Shown here: in pieces, positions 15,454-23,624 of the stretch | How the letters are laid out: each line of letters opens with the position of its first letter | How positions within the stretch are numbered: the stretch's first letter is position 1 | NCBI GenBank assembly: GCA_027920525.1 | Contig: CP115858.1 | Span: 1,488,001 to 1,552,000, forward strand | From: Chryseobacterium daecheongense | Lineage (GTDB): Bacteria; Bacteroidota; Bacteroidia; Flavobacteriales; Weeksellaceae | Direction of reading: 5' to 3' | DNA length: 64,000 bases | Program-made: the position numbers and the translations under genes | The notes under the pieces: model-generated | Database searches by the model: none | What the model was told of the DNA's origin: nothing | Seen by the model: only the letters and a program-made list of their open reading frames with translations

Positions 15454-17205
15454 ATGGCAGAATCTTCATTATTCAATCAGACCGGTATACAAATTACATT
15501 ATTATTAATGTTAATGATTATTATTGCAGGTTTAGTAGTACTTATCTTCAAATTTTTGGCTATTTACGGACGTATTTTAAGGAGGAAAGAATTGCTCGAA
15601 ACTCAAAAAAAAATACAAAATATGTCTGCTGAAGAGCTCCATATTTATGAAGAAAGAGAAAAAGCCATCAATTTTCTGCCTGAGGAGAATCTACTTTCGG
15701 GTACTTTGCCTCCCAGGGATGAAAAAGGTGTCATACAAAATGTTAATTCTGTAGATGAATTACGTGTCTTTCCTACTAAAAGAAGGACATCTTCTTTTCA
15801 ACAGTATATTTCACCGGAGCTCAGCAAATTGATTATTTATTTCTTAGGTACAGCGATCTTTTGGCTTGTGGCCGGGACTACTTTCGGATTATATGCAGGG
15901 ATCAAGTATGTGGCACCTGATGTAGAGCATATCGGCTGGCTTAGTTTTGGGAGGTTACGTCCTGCGCATACCAATGCCGTATTTTGGGGATGGGCCTCCC
16001 TGGCCATGATAGGGCTTTCATACTATGTAGTTACAAGAGTAAGCAATATAGAGAATTACAATATAAAACAAGGTTATTTGTCCCTGATATTGGTTAATAT
16101 AGCAGTACTTGCAGGAACTATCTCGTTATTTGCCGGGGTGAATAATGGTGGTGGTGAATACAGAGAATATATTTGGCCTATTATGATCACATTTGGAGCA
16201 GGTGTTGCAATTTCTGCACATAATTTATTCAAGCCTGTTGTAAAAAGAACCGTTACGGAAATTTATATTTCGAATTGGTATATCATTTCAGGATTCATGT
16301 TTATTGTCATTGTTATTCTGGTCGGATACATTCCCATATGGCAGGACGGCGTAGGGGAAACAATTACACAAGGATATTATATGCATCAGGCAATTGGAAT
16401 GTGGTTTATGCTGATCAATCTGGGGCTGATGTATTATTTTCTTCCTCAACAGCTTAATAAACCTATTTATTCTTACAGCTTGGGTGCCCTGGCTTTCTGG
16501 ACCCACCTTTTATTCTATACTTTAATTGGTACCCACCATTTTATTTTCAGCGCTATTCCATGGCGGCTACAGACTACGGCTATTGTTGCCAGTGTAGGTA
16601 TGCTAATCCCGGTAGCTGCGGGAACAACTAATTTCTTACTCACATTTAATGGTGCATGGTATCAGTTAAAAAATAGTTATACGCTTCCTTTCTATTTTAT
16701 GGCGATCATATTTTATTTTACAGGGTCGTTTCAGGGAACTGTTGAAGCGTTCAGATATACCAATCTGCTTTGGCATTTTACAGACTTTACGGTCTCCCAT
16801 TCCCATCTTACCATGTATGGAATTATCACGTTTATGTTATGGGGTTTTTCTTACACCTTACTTCCAAGGCTCACCGGAAAAGAGCCTCCAAAAGTCCTCG
16901 TAGGCATACATTTCTGGCTGGCCTTAATCGGATTGCTCATGTATGTGATCGCATTAATGATAGGCGGAACTCAAACCGGAATGATGTGGATGAAAAAGAA
17001 ACCCTTTATAGACGGAGTGATCAATATGTTTCCATTCTGGTTATGGAGGGCTATTGGAGGAACAATGATGTGGGTTGCACATCTGATTTTTGCCTACAAT
17101 TTTTACAGAATGGTAAGGGTAAAAAATGACATTAAAATTCCAAGGACTCCTGCGGAAATACTGGCTGTCAAAAAACAGCTTACAAACAATGAGTTTAACA
17201 CCTAA
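15454..17205 (+). CDS. ccoN: cbb3-type cytochrome oxidase subunit I (divergent CcoN-like)
   Basis: The 583-residue polytopic protein is a haem-copper oxidase catalytic subunit. Visible ligands are H172 in RPAHTNAVFWG (low-spin haem), H311 in YYMHQAIGMWF and H361/H362 in IGTHHFIFSAIPW (CuB), and H449/H451 in SHSHLTMYG (haems). The pattern is that of the C-family (cbb3), but YMHQAI replaces the usual YGHNAV. An N-terminal helix plus a hydrophilic stretch of about 85 residues precedes the core, unlike typical CcoN. It would reduce O2 to water at the inner membrane at low oxygen. It heads a four-gene operon with the fused CcoO/cytochrome c. Nitric oxide reductase activity of a related type cannot be excluded. 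Confidence 0.85.
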   Translation: MAESSLFNQTGIQITLLLMLMIIIAGLVVLIFKFLAIYGRILRRKELLETQKKIQNMSAEELHIYEEREKAINFLPEENLLSGTLPPRDEKGVIQNVNSVDELRVFPTKRRTSSFQQYISPELSKLIIYFLGTAIFWLVAGTTFGLYAGIKYVAPDVEHIGWLSFGRLRPAHTNAVFWGWASLAMIGLSYYVVTRVSNIENYNIKQGYLSLILVNIAVLAGTISLFAGVNNGGGEYREYIWPIMITFGAGVAISAHNLFKPVVKRTVTEIYISNWYIISGFMFIVIVILVGYIPIWQDGVGETITQGYYMHQAIGMWFMLINLGLMYYFLPQQLNKPIYSYSLGALAFWTHLLFYTLIGTHHFIFSAIPWRLQTTAIVASVGMLIPVAAGTTNFLLTFNGAWYQLKNSYTLPFYFMAIIFYFTGSFQGTVEAFRYTNLLWHFTDFTVSHSHLTMYGIITFMLWGFSYTLLPRLTGKEPPKVLVGIHFWLALIGLLMYVIALMIGGTQTGMMWMKKKPFIDGVINMFPFWLWRAIGGTMMWVAHLIFAYNFYRMVRVKNDIKIPRTPAEILAVKKQLTNNEFNT

Positions 17206-17212
17206 AAAATGA

Positions 17213-18211
17213 ATGATGATATTTTTGAATGATCACAGGATACTTTTCGGTTCTGCACTTTGTCTGTTTATTTTTCTGACACTTTATATAGCTATTATTC
17301 CGGCTCTTGATAATCAAAAAATCAACAGACCCCTGCCCAGGCAAGCAAAAGTCCTTACCAATGAACAACGGGCAGGAAAAATGGTGTACATAGAAAATGG
17401 ATGTGTTGCCTGCCACACCCAACAGGTAAGAAGTGTTGAGATGGATAATGTTTTTGGTAAGAGACCAAGCATTCCGGCAGATTTTGCAGTCAACCGCAGA
17501 ACTGACTTTTGGCGGAACACTGCTAATCTTATGGGAACACAAAGAGCGGGTCCGGATCTTACCAATGTAGGAGAAAGACAGCCAAGTGCGGAATGGCATC
17601 TGATTCACTTATACCAACCCAGAGCTGCCATTGAGGCATCCATTATGCCTTCTTATGAATTTCTTTTTATCGAAAGAGATTACCTGCAACCGGGAGATGT
17701 GGAAGTAAAGGTTCCTGAAAAATTTCTTAAAAATAAAAGAAAGAAAATTGTTGCAACAGTCAAAGCTCTTCAACTGGTTGCATATTTAAAGTCTTTAAAG
17801 CAAACTGACTATACAGATAAGACCATTGTTCCGGCCTTTTTATACAAGCAAAAGAAAAAAGAAGAAGGCGGAGCTCAGAATGGTGAAAATCTGCCAGACG
17901 GGGCGGAGCTCTTCACTGCCAATTGTGCTTCCTGCCATCAGGCAAGTGGAGAAGGTGTTCCAGGAGCATTTCCTCCCTTGAAAGGAAGTCCTGTAGTGAC
18001 AGGGGGTGATCTCGAATTATATGTCACCATTATTATGAAAGGTTACGATCCGAGGCCGGAATTTGCAACAATGCCACCTGTAGGTACTAACGCAAACTTT
18101 ACCCCGGAAGATGTAACAGCCATTATGAACCACGAAAGAACAAGCTGGGGAAATAATGCAAAGAAGGTAACTCTGGACGAAATTAAAGTAATCATGGAAA
18201 AAATAAAGTAA
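17213..18211 (+). CDS. Fused CcoO-like / cytochrome c subunit
   Basis: The 332-residue protein has an N-terminal membrane anchor (about residues 9-31), a FixO/CcoO-type monohaem domain with CVACH at residues 64-68 followed by a GTQRAGPDLTNVGERQPS segment, and a C-terminal class-I cytochrome c with CASCH at 238-242 and a downstream ATMPPVG Met ligand. I start at 17213 because the ATG at 17209 runs into a stop. The fusion supplies the electron-transfer role normally split between CcoO and CcoP. It follows subunit I by 7 nt and precedes a small membrane protein by 1 nt, so it is surely co-transcribed. Confidence 0.88.
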   Translation: MMIFLNDHRILFGSALCLFIFLTLYIAIIPALDNQKINRPLPRQAKVLTNEQRAGKMVYIENGCVACHTQQVRSVEMDNVFGKRPSIPADFAVNRRTDFWRNTANLMGTQRAGPDLTNVGERQPSAEWHLIHLYQPRAAIEASIMPSYEFLFIERDYLQPGDVEVKVPEKFLKNKRKKIVATVKALQLVAYLKSLKQTDYTDKTIVPAFLYKQKKKEEGGAQNGENLPDGAELFTANCASCHQASGEGVPGAFPPLKGSPVVTGGDLELYVTIIMKGYDPRPEFATMPPVGTNANFTPEDVTAIMNHERTSWGNNAKKVTLDEIKVIMEKIK

Positions 18212-18212
18212 T

Positions 18213-18485
18213 ATGAAAGATCTTCCGAAACAGATATTCAGTATTATACTGACTCTTCTATCAGTATATGTGGCAGCATGTGATGCATGTAAACTTCAAC
18301 AACCTGAAGTGACACGTGAGTGGACCCATGGCACGGGTCCGGAAAGCGACTGGGACTGGTTTATTGTAGGTATAGTGATCCTGATAACAATATTAGCCTT
18401 TTATTATTCCGTAAAATACCTGATCAGGCCAGGAGAGAAAAATAAACACCACATCAAGTACAGTGTTTTCTCAGATGAAAATTAA
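18213..18485 (+). CDS. Small membrane protein of the oxidase operon
   Basis: The 90-residue protein begins with a hydrophobic leader (KQIFSIILTLLSVYVAACDA) carrying a possible lipobox VAAC, then an acidic/aromatic GTGPESDWDWFIVG and a membrane helix (about residues 49-68). It is rich in charged residues at the C-terminus. No family is recognised; length and position suggest an accessory subunit like CcoQ, but the sequence does not show this. It starts one base after the cytochrome c stop codon and 5 nt before the next gene. Confidence 0.7.
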   Translation: MKDLPKQIFSIILTLLSVYVAACDACKLQQPEVTREWTHGTGPESDWDWFIVGIVILITILAFYYSVKYLIRPGEKNKHHIKYSVFSDEN

Positions 18486-18490
18486 GTGTT

Positions 18491-18898
18491 ATGACAAAAG
18501 ATAAAAGTAAAGTTTTCCTTTTCATAGATGACGATCTCAACCCAATTGCAGAGTTGGAAACCCCGATCGTTTTTGATCTGGATACGAAGAAACTGCCGGA
18601 TGGTGAACACACATTGAAAATTGTAAGCCGATCCCCATCCGGAAAAGAGGGAATCAGAAAAATAAATTTTATGGTTTCCAACGGGCCTACAATAAAAATT
18701 GAAGGCTTAAAAAATAAAGACGTAGTAGATGGTACTTTATCACTAATGATTAATGCCTATGACAAAGGGAATCAGAAAAGTTTCATCATCAATGGAAGTG
18801 AAACGCCCCAAACCATTCCTTTCTGGATTTGGATCATAGTCATTTTGTTTATTGGATGGGCTATTTATTATGAAATAACAAGCTACAACATCCAGTAA
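18491..18898 (+). CDS. Oxidase-associated protein with C-terminal membrane anchor
   Basis: The 135-residue protein has an N-terminal soluble part that looks beta-rich and immunoglobulin-like (LDTKKLPDGEHTLKIVSRSP, KINFMVSNGP) and a single C-terminal helix (residues about 109-128, PFWIWIIVILFIGWAIYY). This tail-anchored layout places the domain on the cytoplasmic side if the N-terminus is inside. It differs from FixH/CcoH, which has an N-terminal helix. It is the last gene of the oxidase operon, before the Crp/Fnr gene. Its role may be assembly or stability of the oxidase; that is inference. Confidence 0.65.
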   Translation: MTKDKSKVFLFIDDDLNPIAELETPIVFDLDTKKLPDGEHTLKIVSRSPSGKEGIRKINFMVSNGPTIKIEGLKNKDVVDGTLSLMINAYDKGNQKSFIINGSETPQTIPFWIWIIVILFIGWAIYYEITSYNIQ

Positions 18899-18982
18899 TA
18901 GTAGCTTACAGGTATTTATTTATTGATGGCGCAGGAGTCAATTTTATTATGAAAAGTATAAAAAACAATTAAAACAGACGTT

Positions 18983-19579
18983 ATGGTTATCAATGAAAAG
19001 CTTTTATACTCAGCAGGTGCTGAAATAAAACACTATAATTCAGGTGAAATAATTTTCCAGGAAGGAGCAATTCCTATGTATTACTTTCAGGTAATAAAAG
19101 GGAGATTGAAGCTCAATAATTACACAAAGGATGGTAAAGAATTTATCCAAAATATAGTTTACGAAGGACAAAGTTTTGGAGATTCCATGCTTTTTATGGA
19201 CAAGGTGTATCCTATGGAAGCAGTAGCACTGGAACCTTGCACCATTTTCAGACTGTGTAAAAACAATTTTTTCAGTATGCTTAATACATATCCACAGCTA
19301 TACGATACTTTATGCAAGGCACTGGCTGACCGCCTATATTATCAACATATTATGCTACAGGCAAATTCAGCACAAAGTCCGGCACAGAGGATAATAGATC
19401 TGATGGATTATTTAAAGAGCGGCTCGGAATACAAAGATCCTTTTTCATTTAAAGTTCCTCTTACAAGACAGCAATTGGCAAACCTTACAGGTGTTTGTGT
19501 TGAAACTGCTATAAGAACTATAAAAAATATGGAAAAAAATAAAATTGTTAAAATTAAAAATAGAAAAATTTTCTTTTAA
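18983..19579 (+). CDS. Crp/Fnr family regulator, likely regulator of the stress/oxidase block
   Basis: The 198-residue protein has an N-terminal effector barrel (GEIIFQEGAIPMYYFQVIKG, EGQSFGDSMLF) and a C-terminal winged helix with recognition helix GVCVETAIRTIKNMEK. Residues V173, E174 and R178 match the V-E-x-x-x-R pattern of Fnr, which reads the TGA of TTGAT-N4-ATCAA. The predicted core therefore agrees with the TGA-N6-TCA palindromes found nearby (14958, 15029, 19580, 33263). No iron-sulfur cysteine set is present, so the signal is not Fnr-like oxygen sensing; a ligand is unknown. It follows the oxidase operon by 84 nt and precedes a KGG protein. Confidence 0.85.
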   Translation: MVINEKLLYSAGAEIKHYNSGEIIFQEGAIPMYYFQVIKGRLKLNNYTKDGKEFIQNIVYEGQSFGDSMLFMDKVYPMEAVALEPCTIFRLCKNNFFSMLNTYPQLYDTLCKALADRLYYQHIMLQANSAQSPAQRIIDLMDYLKSGSEYKDPFSFKVPLTRQQLANLTGVCVETAIRTIKNMEKNKIVKIKNRKIFF

Positions 19580-19624
19580 AGTGACTCAGGTCATAATACC
19601 CGTGAATTTAAGTTTATACATTCG
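19580..19624 (+). promoter_or_regulatory. Crp/Fnr-type site with -7 box upstream of the KGG gene
   Basis: AGTGA-N6-TCATA (19580-19595), immediately after the Crp/Fnr stop codon, is centred 29.5 bp upstream of TACATTCG (19617-19624), a TAnnTTyG box. It would give a leader of about 150 nt. The left half-site departs from TATGA in two bases, so affinity may be lower. Confidence 0.5.
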
Positions 19625-19777
19625 CTTTGTTATTCTTTTTTAATAGTTATTAGAATATCATCTTTAATAACATTTTTATTCTATTTCCTTAAAGATTTAA
19701 TTTAAACTTTTTGCAGATCCAATACTAGTCACGGATCTGTAAAACCATCACCAAATATTAATTTAAAAAATTCAGTT

Positions 19778-20611
19778 ATGAACACTAGAAATTCAAACAA
19801 CCGTAGCTCAAGGAGCAGCTCATCCAATGAAGACAGATCTACTTTGGAAGAAGTTTACCAATTAGGTTATGACCATGGTTATAATGATGCGTCCGACGAC
19901 GAAGATTATGATGATGACTTTTCGGACTATGAAGATTATTATGATGATTATGAAGACGACGACGATGACGATGATGATTATGACGATGATGATTATGAAG
20001 ACGATGAAGATAGTGAGGATGATTATGATGAAGATGAGGACGATGAAGATGACGACAGGGGTCGTGGAGGCTCCAGAGGTGGTAACCGGGGAAGGAATTC
20101 CAATAACCAGCAAAGAGACAGCCAGGGAAGATTTACTTCAGGCAGCCGTGGAGGAAGAGGAAATTCAGGGGGAAATTCCCGTGGTGGTTCCGGTTCTGGA
20201 TCAGGCTCTAGGTCAGGTTCCGGAAGAGGCAGATCCTCATCAGGAAGTGGAACATCAAGAAGAGGTTTTGCATCTATGAGTAAAGCTGAACGGACAAGGA
20301 TTGCAAGAATGGGAGGTGAAGCTTCTCACGGAGGCGGCAGATCTTCAGGTTCCGGAAGGTCAGGATCCAATAGTAGCGGTTCCGGTTCAAGATCCGGAAA
20401 TAGCAGCAGTTCAGGAAGAGGAAGAGGCTCAAATTCCGGAGGAAATAGCAGAAACTCTGGTTCAGGAAACGGAACATCAAGAAGAGGATTTGCATCTATG
20501 AGTAAAGCTGAACGGACAAGGATTGCAAGAATGGGAGGTGAGGCTTCCCATGGAGGCGGCAGATCTTCAGGTTCAGGAAGATCAGGATCCAGAAGTGGAC
20601 GTAATTCATAA
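19778..20611 (+). CDS. Acidic/Ser-Gly-rich protein with two KGG-type stress repeats
   Basis: The 277-residue protein has three parts: a Ser/Asn-rich start, a block of about 60 mostly Asp/Glu residues (from about residue 39), and a Gly/Ser/Arg-rich tail with two copies of a 40-residue unit GTSRRGFASMSKAERTRIAR followed by MGGEASHGGG. The repeat resembles the KGG stress-induced motif (GsiB/con-10-like, GFAxMdpeKqreIArkGG). The highly charged, low-complexity composition predicts disorder. KGG proteins are linked to desiccation and general stress; a nucleic-acid role is possible from the Arg/Gly-rich tail. It lies under a possible Crp/Fnr-type promoter and ahead of a ferritin-like stress protein. 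Confidence 0.75.
   Translation: MNTRNSNNRSSRSSSSNEDRSTLEEVYQLGYDHGYNDASDDEDYDDDFSDYEDYYDDYEDDDDDDDDYDDDDYEDDEDSEDDYDEDEDDEDDDRGRGGSRGGNRGRNSNNQQRDSQGRFTSGSRGGRGNSGGNSRGGSGSGSGSRSGSGRGRSSSGSGTSRRGFASMSKAERTRIARMGGEASHGGGRSSGSGRSGSNSSGSGSRSGNSSSSGRGRGSNSGGNSRNSGSGNGTSRRGFASMSKAERTRIARMGGEASHGGGRSSGSGRSGSRSGRNS
20249..20590 (+). repeat. 120-bp direct repeat inside the KGG gene
   Basis: Copies at 20249-20368 and 20471-20590 are nearly identical at the DNA level (a few base differences), each coding for the same 40 residues. The near-identity indicates recent duplication or gene-conversion, so copy number may vary between strains. Confidence 0.8.
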
Positions 20612-20630
20612 TTCATCCTATATTTTTAAG

Positions 20631-20665
20631 ATTACCTCTTTTGTGGAGAAAGAGGTAATCCTTTT
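20631..20665 (+). terminator. Terminator between KGG and DUF892 genes
   Basis: A 12-bp stem GATTACCTCTTT/AAAGAGGTAATC with a 6-nt loop is followed by CTTTT. It suggests that the KGG gene and the ferritin-like gene are separately transcribed, or that the second is read at reduced level. Confidence 0.7.
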
Positions 20666-20687
20666 AATTATTCTAATAAATTAAATC

Positions 20688-21260
20688 ATGGCAAAAACAG
20701 ATACAACAACTACAGACAGTAATATTGTAGAAAAAATATTATCACCTGCCTCTTCTGATGAAAAAGGATCTTCTCTGAAAAAATTTTTCGTCGATGCATT
20801 AAAGGATATTTATTATGCAGAAGAAGCCATTATAGAAGCTTTGACAAAAATGCAGGAAGCTGCTACTACAGAAGAACTCAAAGATGCATTCGAGGATCAT
20901 CAGTTGCAAACTAAAAAGCACGTAAGCCGTCTTGAAAAAGTTTTCAACCTGATTGAAGAAAAGCCACAGAAGAAAAAATGTGAAGCTATAGAAGGAATCA
21001 TCAAAGAAGGCGAAGAAGTTATAAAATCTACAAAAGAAGGGAGTATGACCCGCGACGCAGCACTCATCATTGCTGCCCAAAAAGTAGAACATTATGAAAT
21101 AGCCACCTATGGGGGGCTTGTTCAGTTAGCTCTCACTATGGGACATAACAAAGCAGCAGAATTACTGGAAAAAACGCTTGAAGAGGAAGAAGATACCGAC
21201 TATAACCTGACAGAGATTGCTGAGACATATATCAATCTTGACGCTGAACAGGAAGATTAA
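20688..21260 (+). CDS. DUF892 (YciE/YciF-type) ferritin-like stress protein
   Basis: The 190-residue protein has the YciF pattern: LKKFFVDALKDIYYAEEAII, ATTEELKDAFEDHQLQTKKH, VSRLEKVFNLI and a C-terminal AAQKVEHYEIATYGGLVQLA with the second Glu/His set. Four helices form a ferritin-like bundle with a probable di-iron site. Members are induced by osmotic, desiccation and stationary stress, but the enzymatic function is not known. It follows the KGG protein, another general-stress marker. The N-terminus has a 25-residue polar extension. Confidence 0.88.
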   Translation: MAKTDTTTTDSNIVEKILSPASSDEKGSSLKKFFVDALKDIYYAEEAIIEALTKMQEAATTEELKDAFEDHQLQTKKHVSRLEKVFNLIEEKPQKKKCEAIEGIIKEGEEVIKSTKEGSMTRDAALIIAAQKVEHYEIATYGGLVQLALTMGHNKAAELLEKTLEEEEDTDYNLTEIAETYINLDAEQED

Positions 21261-21425
21261 TGTGAAAAGAAGGGAGGTTTCAAAAATGGACAATATAATG
21301 CAGTGAAAATCCAATATGACAACCAGTCAATATGGTTTTCATACTTAAGAAAGACAAAAGCAAGATTATATGGTTTTGAGACCTCCCTTATTTTATCATC
21401 GAATGTAAGTGATAACAGTATTTAT

Positions 21426-21800
21426 ATGCAAAATTTCCGCACAATTCCATTTTTCCAGACCGTGTATTATTTTCTAACCGGAATATGGCCCTTGATCCAT
21501 CTGGAAAGTTTCTTATTTGTTTCAGGTCCAAAAACAGATATTTGGCTTGTTAAAACCGTAGGCTTACTTCTTTTACCTTATTCATTACTTCTTGCGTACC
21601 TTACGATAAGTGTTAGAAAAAATAAGATAATTGCTTTATCAATATTAATTTGTTGCCTCAGTTTACTAATTATCGACCTATATTATTACATCCAAAAAGT
21701 TATTAAATGGGTATATCTTGTTGATTGTTTTTTACAAACTATCTTTTCAGCATATTGGTTATATTATCTGTGTATCAATTCAAACAAAAAACATCTCTGA
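21426..21800 (+). CDS. Small integral membrane protein (uncharacterised)
   Basis: I choose the ATG at 21426 (MQNFRTIPFFQTVYYFLTGI) over the GTG at 21303 because the conserved-looking part begins there; this gives 124 residues. There are about four hydrophobic segments, with LESFLFVSGPKTDIWLVKTV in the first loop. I recall similar four-helix hypothetical proteins in flavobacteria but know no function. No signal peptide or catalytic motif is evident. It is isolated between the ferritin-like gene and the convergent MarR gene. Confidence 0.6.
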   Translation: MQNFRTIPFFQTVYYFLTGIWPLIHLESFLFVSGPKTDIWLVKTVGLLLLPYSLLLAYLTISVRKNKIIALSILICCLSLLIIDLYYYIQKVIKWVYLVDCFLQTIFSAYWLYYLCINSNKKHL

Positions 21801-21846
21801 TTTTTTGATTCCCGTAAATAATGTGCTGAAGTAGCAGTGTTTATTA

Positions 21847-22521
21847 TTAATCTTTCAATATATACTCTTCATATACGGTATTGATCAGCTGATCGGAATG
21901 GATGTTCCGTGAAAAAATGGGATAATGAAAGCGATCCAGCTTATTGAGAATACGTATAAGTTCCATCTTTTCATTGTAATTAAGGTTTCCTGCCACAATA
22001 TTCGTGGCCTGGCGGATCTTTTCCATTTGTTTTTCTAAAACCGATAATCCTCTTTCCGTGATACGGATCAATTTACTGCGTTTATCGACCTCGGATTCCG
22101 TCTGCTCTATAAGTCCCTGACGCAGTAATCTTGCAATAATAAGCATACCTACCGGTTTATCATGAATATTTTTCTTGATAAGAGCCATCTTCGTCATTTC
22201 TCCGAACGCCTTTAAATTAATTAAATAAATAAAATCTTCCTGGGTGGAAAATTCAGAATCCAGAATAGCAGATTTTGAATAGGTTTTTGCATACCGATTC
22301 AGATGAACGAGCAGTGTACTGATAGCACTTTCCGGCGTCCTTCCGTTCTCTTTACCCTCCCAATAAGGCTCCTCTAAAGAATTTGACCCCATATTTCCCT
22401 GAGCAGAAATCCATGTTTTAAAGCCCTGGATATTGCCCGGATATAAATCAGGATTGGAACGGACTTCCGTTTCAAACTCCTGTAACAGATCTATACAATC
22501 TTTAATAAGCGTGTAATTCAT
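21847..22521 (-). CDS. MarR family regulator (distal end of photoprotection operon)
   Basis: I choose the ATG at 22521 (MNYTLIKDCIDLLQEF), giving 224 residues; the ORF extends upstream without similarity. It is paralogous to the regulator at 28952-29608 over the whole length: STQEDFIYLINLKAFGEMTK, MALIKKNIHDKPVGMLIIAR and SEVDKRSKLIRITERGLSVL. That last part is the MarR wing, with DKRSK. The N-terminal 90-residue extension is longer than in ordinary MarR proteins. It follows hemH by 64 nt and has its own TATATTTG box, so it may be made both in the operon and alone. It probably senses a ligand or redox state; the target is unknown. Confidence 0.82.
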   Translation of the reverse strand: MNYTLIKDCIDLLQEFETEVRSNPDLYPGNIQGFKTWISAQGNMGSNSLEEPYWEGKENGRTPESAISTLLVHLNRYAKTYSKSAILDSEFSTQEDFIYLINLKAFGEMTKMALIKKNIHDKPVGMLIIARLLRQGLIEQTESEVDKRSKLIRITERGLSVLEKQMEKIRQATNIVAGNLNYNEKMELIRILNKLDRFHYPIFSRNIHSDQLINTVYEEYILKD

Positions 22522-22538
22522 TTTAATTAAATAGTTTA

Positions 22539-22546
22539 CAAATATA
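22539..22546 (-). promoter_or_regulatory. -7 box TATATTTG upstream of the distal marR
   Basis: The box lies 17 nt before the ATG at 22521, the same arrangement as at 29627-29634 before the other marR (18 nt). No clear -33 box lies at the expected distance, so an activator or alternative sigma factor may be needed. Confidence 0.45.
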
Positions 22547-22585
22547 CCAAATTCTTCATACAAGTCTATAGCTTACCATTATGAG

Positions 22586-23614
22586 CTAGACCAAATAAAA
22601 TTGATTCAGCTGTTCTTCGCAAAGTGTCCGGATGACTTCGATCCACCGGTCTTCATCATTCAGGCAAGGTATATAATTGAAGTTTTCACCACCTGCTTCC
22701 AGAAAGAGTTCTTTTCCCTCAACTGAAATTTCTTCCAGAGTTTCAAGGCAATCTGAAACAAATGCAGGACAAACAATAGCAAGATTTTTAATTCCTTTTG
22801 CGGGAATCGTTTTTAATGTATGATCTGTGTAAGGTTCAATCCATTTGTCTTTTCCTAATCGGGACTGAAAAGAGACAATCACTTTATCTTTAGGTAATCC
22901 CAGTTTTTTGATCACCTGCTCGGTGGTATTAAAACACTGATGGCGGTAACAAAACGAATGGCTGGGAAGGGTATCTTTATAACAGCAATCATTCATATTG
23001 CAGGTTTTCGTTGGATCCGTTTTGTAAATATGTCTTTCCGGAACCCCATGGTAAGAGAACAACAAGGCATCAAAATTTTCAGGAAGTTTCTCCCGGATAC
23101 TTTCTGCCAGACAATTGATATACAGGTCCCGATGATAAAAAGGCTGAATGTAATTGATCTTTATATGGGGAAATTTTTTCTTTCTTATTTCTTCAGCTTT
23201 TTCAATCACAGTTTCGGTGGTACTCATCGCATATTGGGGATAAAGCGGAAGTAAAACAATTTCTGTAACTCCCTTTTCAGCCAGGTTCCTGATGCCTGTT
23301 TCAATGCTGGGTTCAGCATACCGCATTCCTATTTCAACGGGAACATCCACGAGCTTTTGCAGCTTTTGCCGTATCTTTTTTGTTATAACAATAAGTGGAG
23401 AGCCTTCATCTGTCCAGACGGTTTTATAAGCTTCTGCTGATTTCGCCGGGCGGGTATTTAAAATAATTCCACGAACCAGAAGTGCCCGGAAAATCCACCG
23501 GTAATCAATCACTTTTTCATCCATCAGGAATTCATCCAGATATTCTTTTACATCCTCTACCGCCGTTGATCTTGGTGAACCAAGATTGATTAATAAAATT
23601 CCTTTTTTTGCCAT
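22586..23614 (-). CDS. hemH: Ferrochelatase
   Basis: The 342-residue protein opens with KGILLINLGSPRS, the ferrochelatase signature, and has GMRYAEPSIETGIRNL, LFSYHGVPERHI with the catalytic His, and a C-terminal ETLEEISVEG with the conserved Glu. A Cys-rich stretch (CNMNDCCYKD and SFCYRHQC) follows the His, as in other Bacteroidota enzymes. It inserts Fe2+ into protoporphyrin IX in the cytoplasm or at the membrane. It is coupled to the photolyase gene by a 10-nt gap. Placement in a carotenoid/photolyase operon suggests response to photo-oxidative stress, as free protoporphyrin is phototoxic. Confidence 0.92.
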   Translation of the reverse strand: MAKKGILLINLGSPRSTAVEDVKEYLDEFLMDEKVIDYRWIFRALLVRGIILNTRPAKSAEAYKTVWTDEGSPLIVITKKIRQKLQKLVDVPVEIGMRYAEPSIETGIRNLAEKGVTEIVLLPLYPQYAMSTTETVIEKAEEIRKKKFPHIKINYIQPFYHRDLYINCLAESIREKLPENFDALLFSYHGVPERHIYKTDPTKTCNMNDCCYKDTLPSHSFCYRHQCFNTTEQVIKKLGLPKDKVIVSFQSRLGKDKWIEPYTDHTLKTIPAKGIKNLAIVCPAFVSDCLETLEEISVEGKELFLEAGGENFNYIPCLNDEDRWIEVIRTLCEEQLNQFYLV

Positions 23615-23624
23615 GTCTTTTTCG

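Noticed and set aside
18213..18898. CcoQ/FixH identification of the two small oxidase-operon genes
   Set aside because: Helix positions and sequences do not match these families; left as uncharacterised accessory proteins.
19862..20113. Long Ile/Val-rich frame opposite the acidic KGG gene
   Set aside because: It is the mirror of the GAT/GAC-rich Asp codons of the real gene, giving ATC/GTC repeats on the other strand.
20249..20590. CRISPR-like or mobile repeat
   Set aside because: The two copies lie in frame inside one coding region and encode the KGG unit; there are no spacers or cas genes.
20326..20616. Pro/Leu-rich minus-strand frame opposite the KGG gene tail
   Set aside because: It arises from the Gly/Ser-rich repeat codons of the real gene and has no sign of selection or a start signal.
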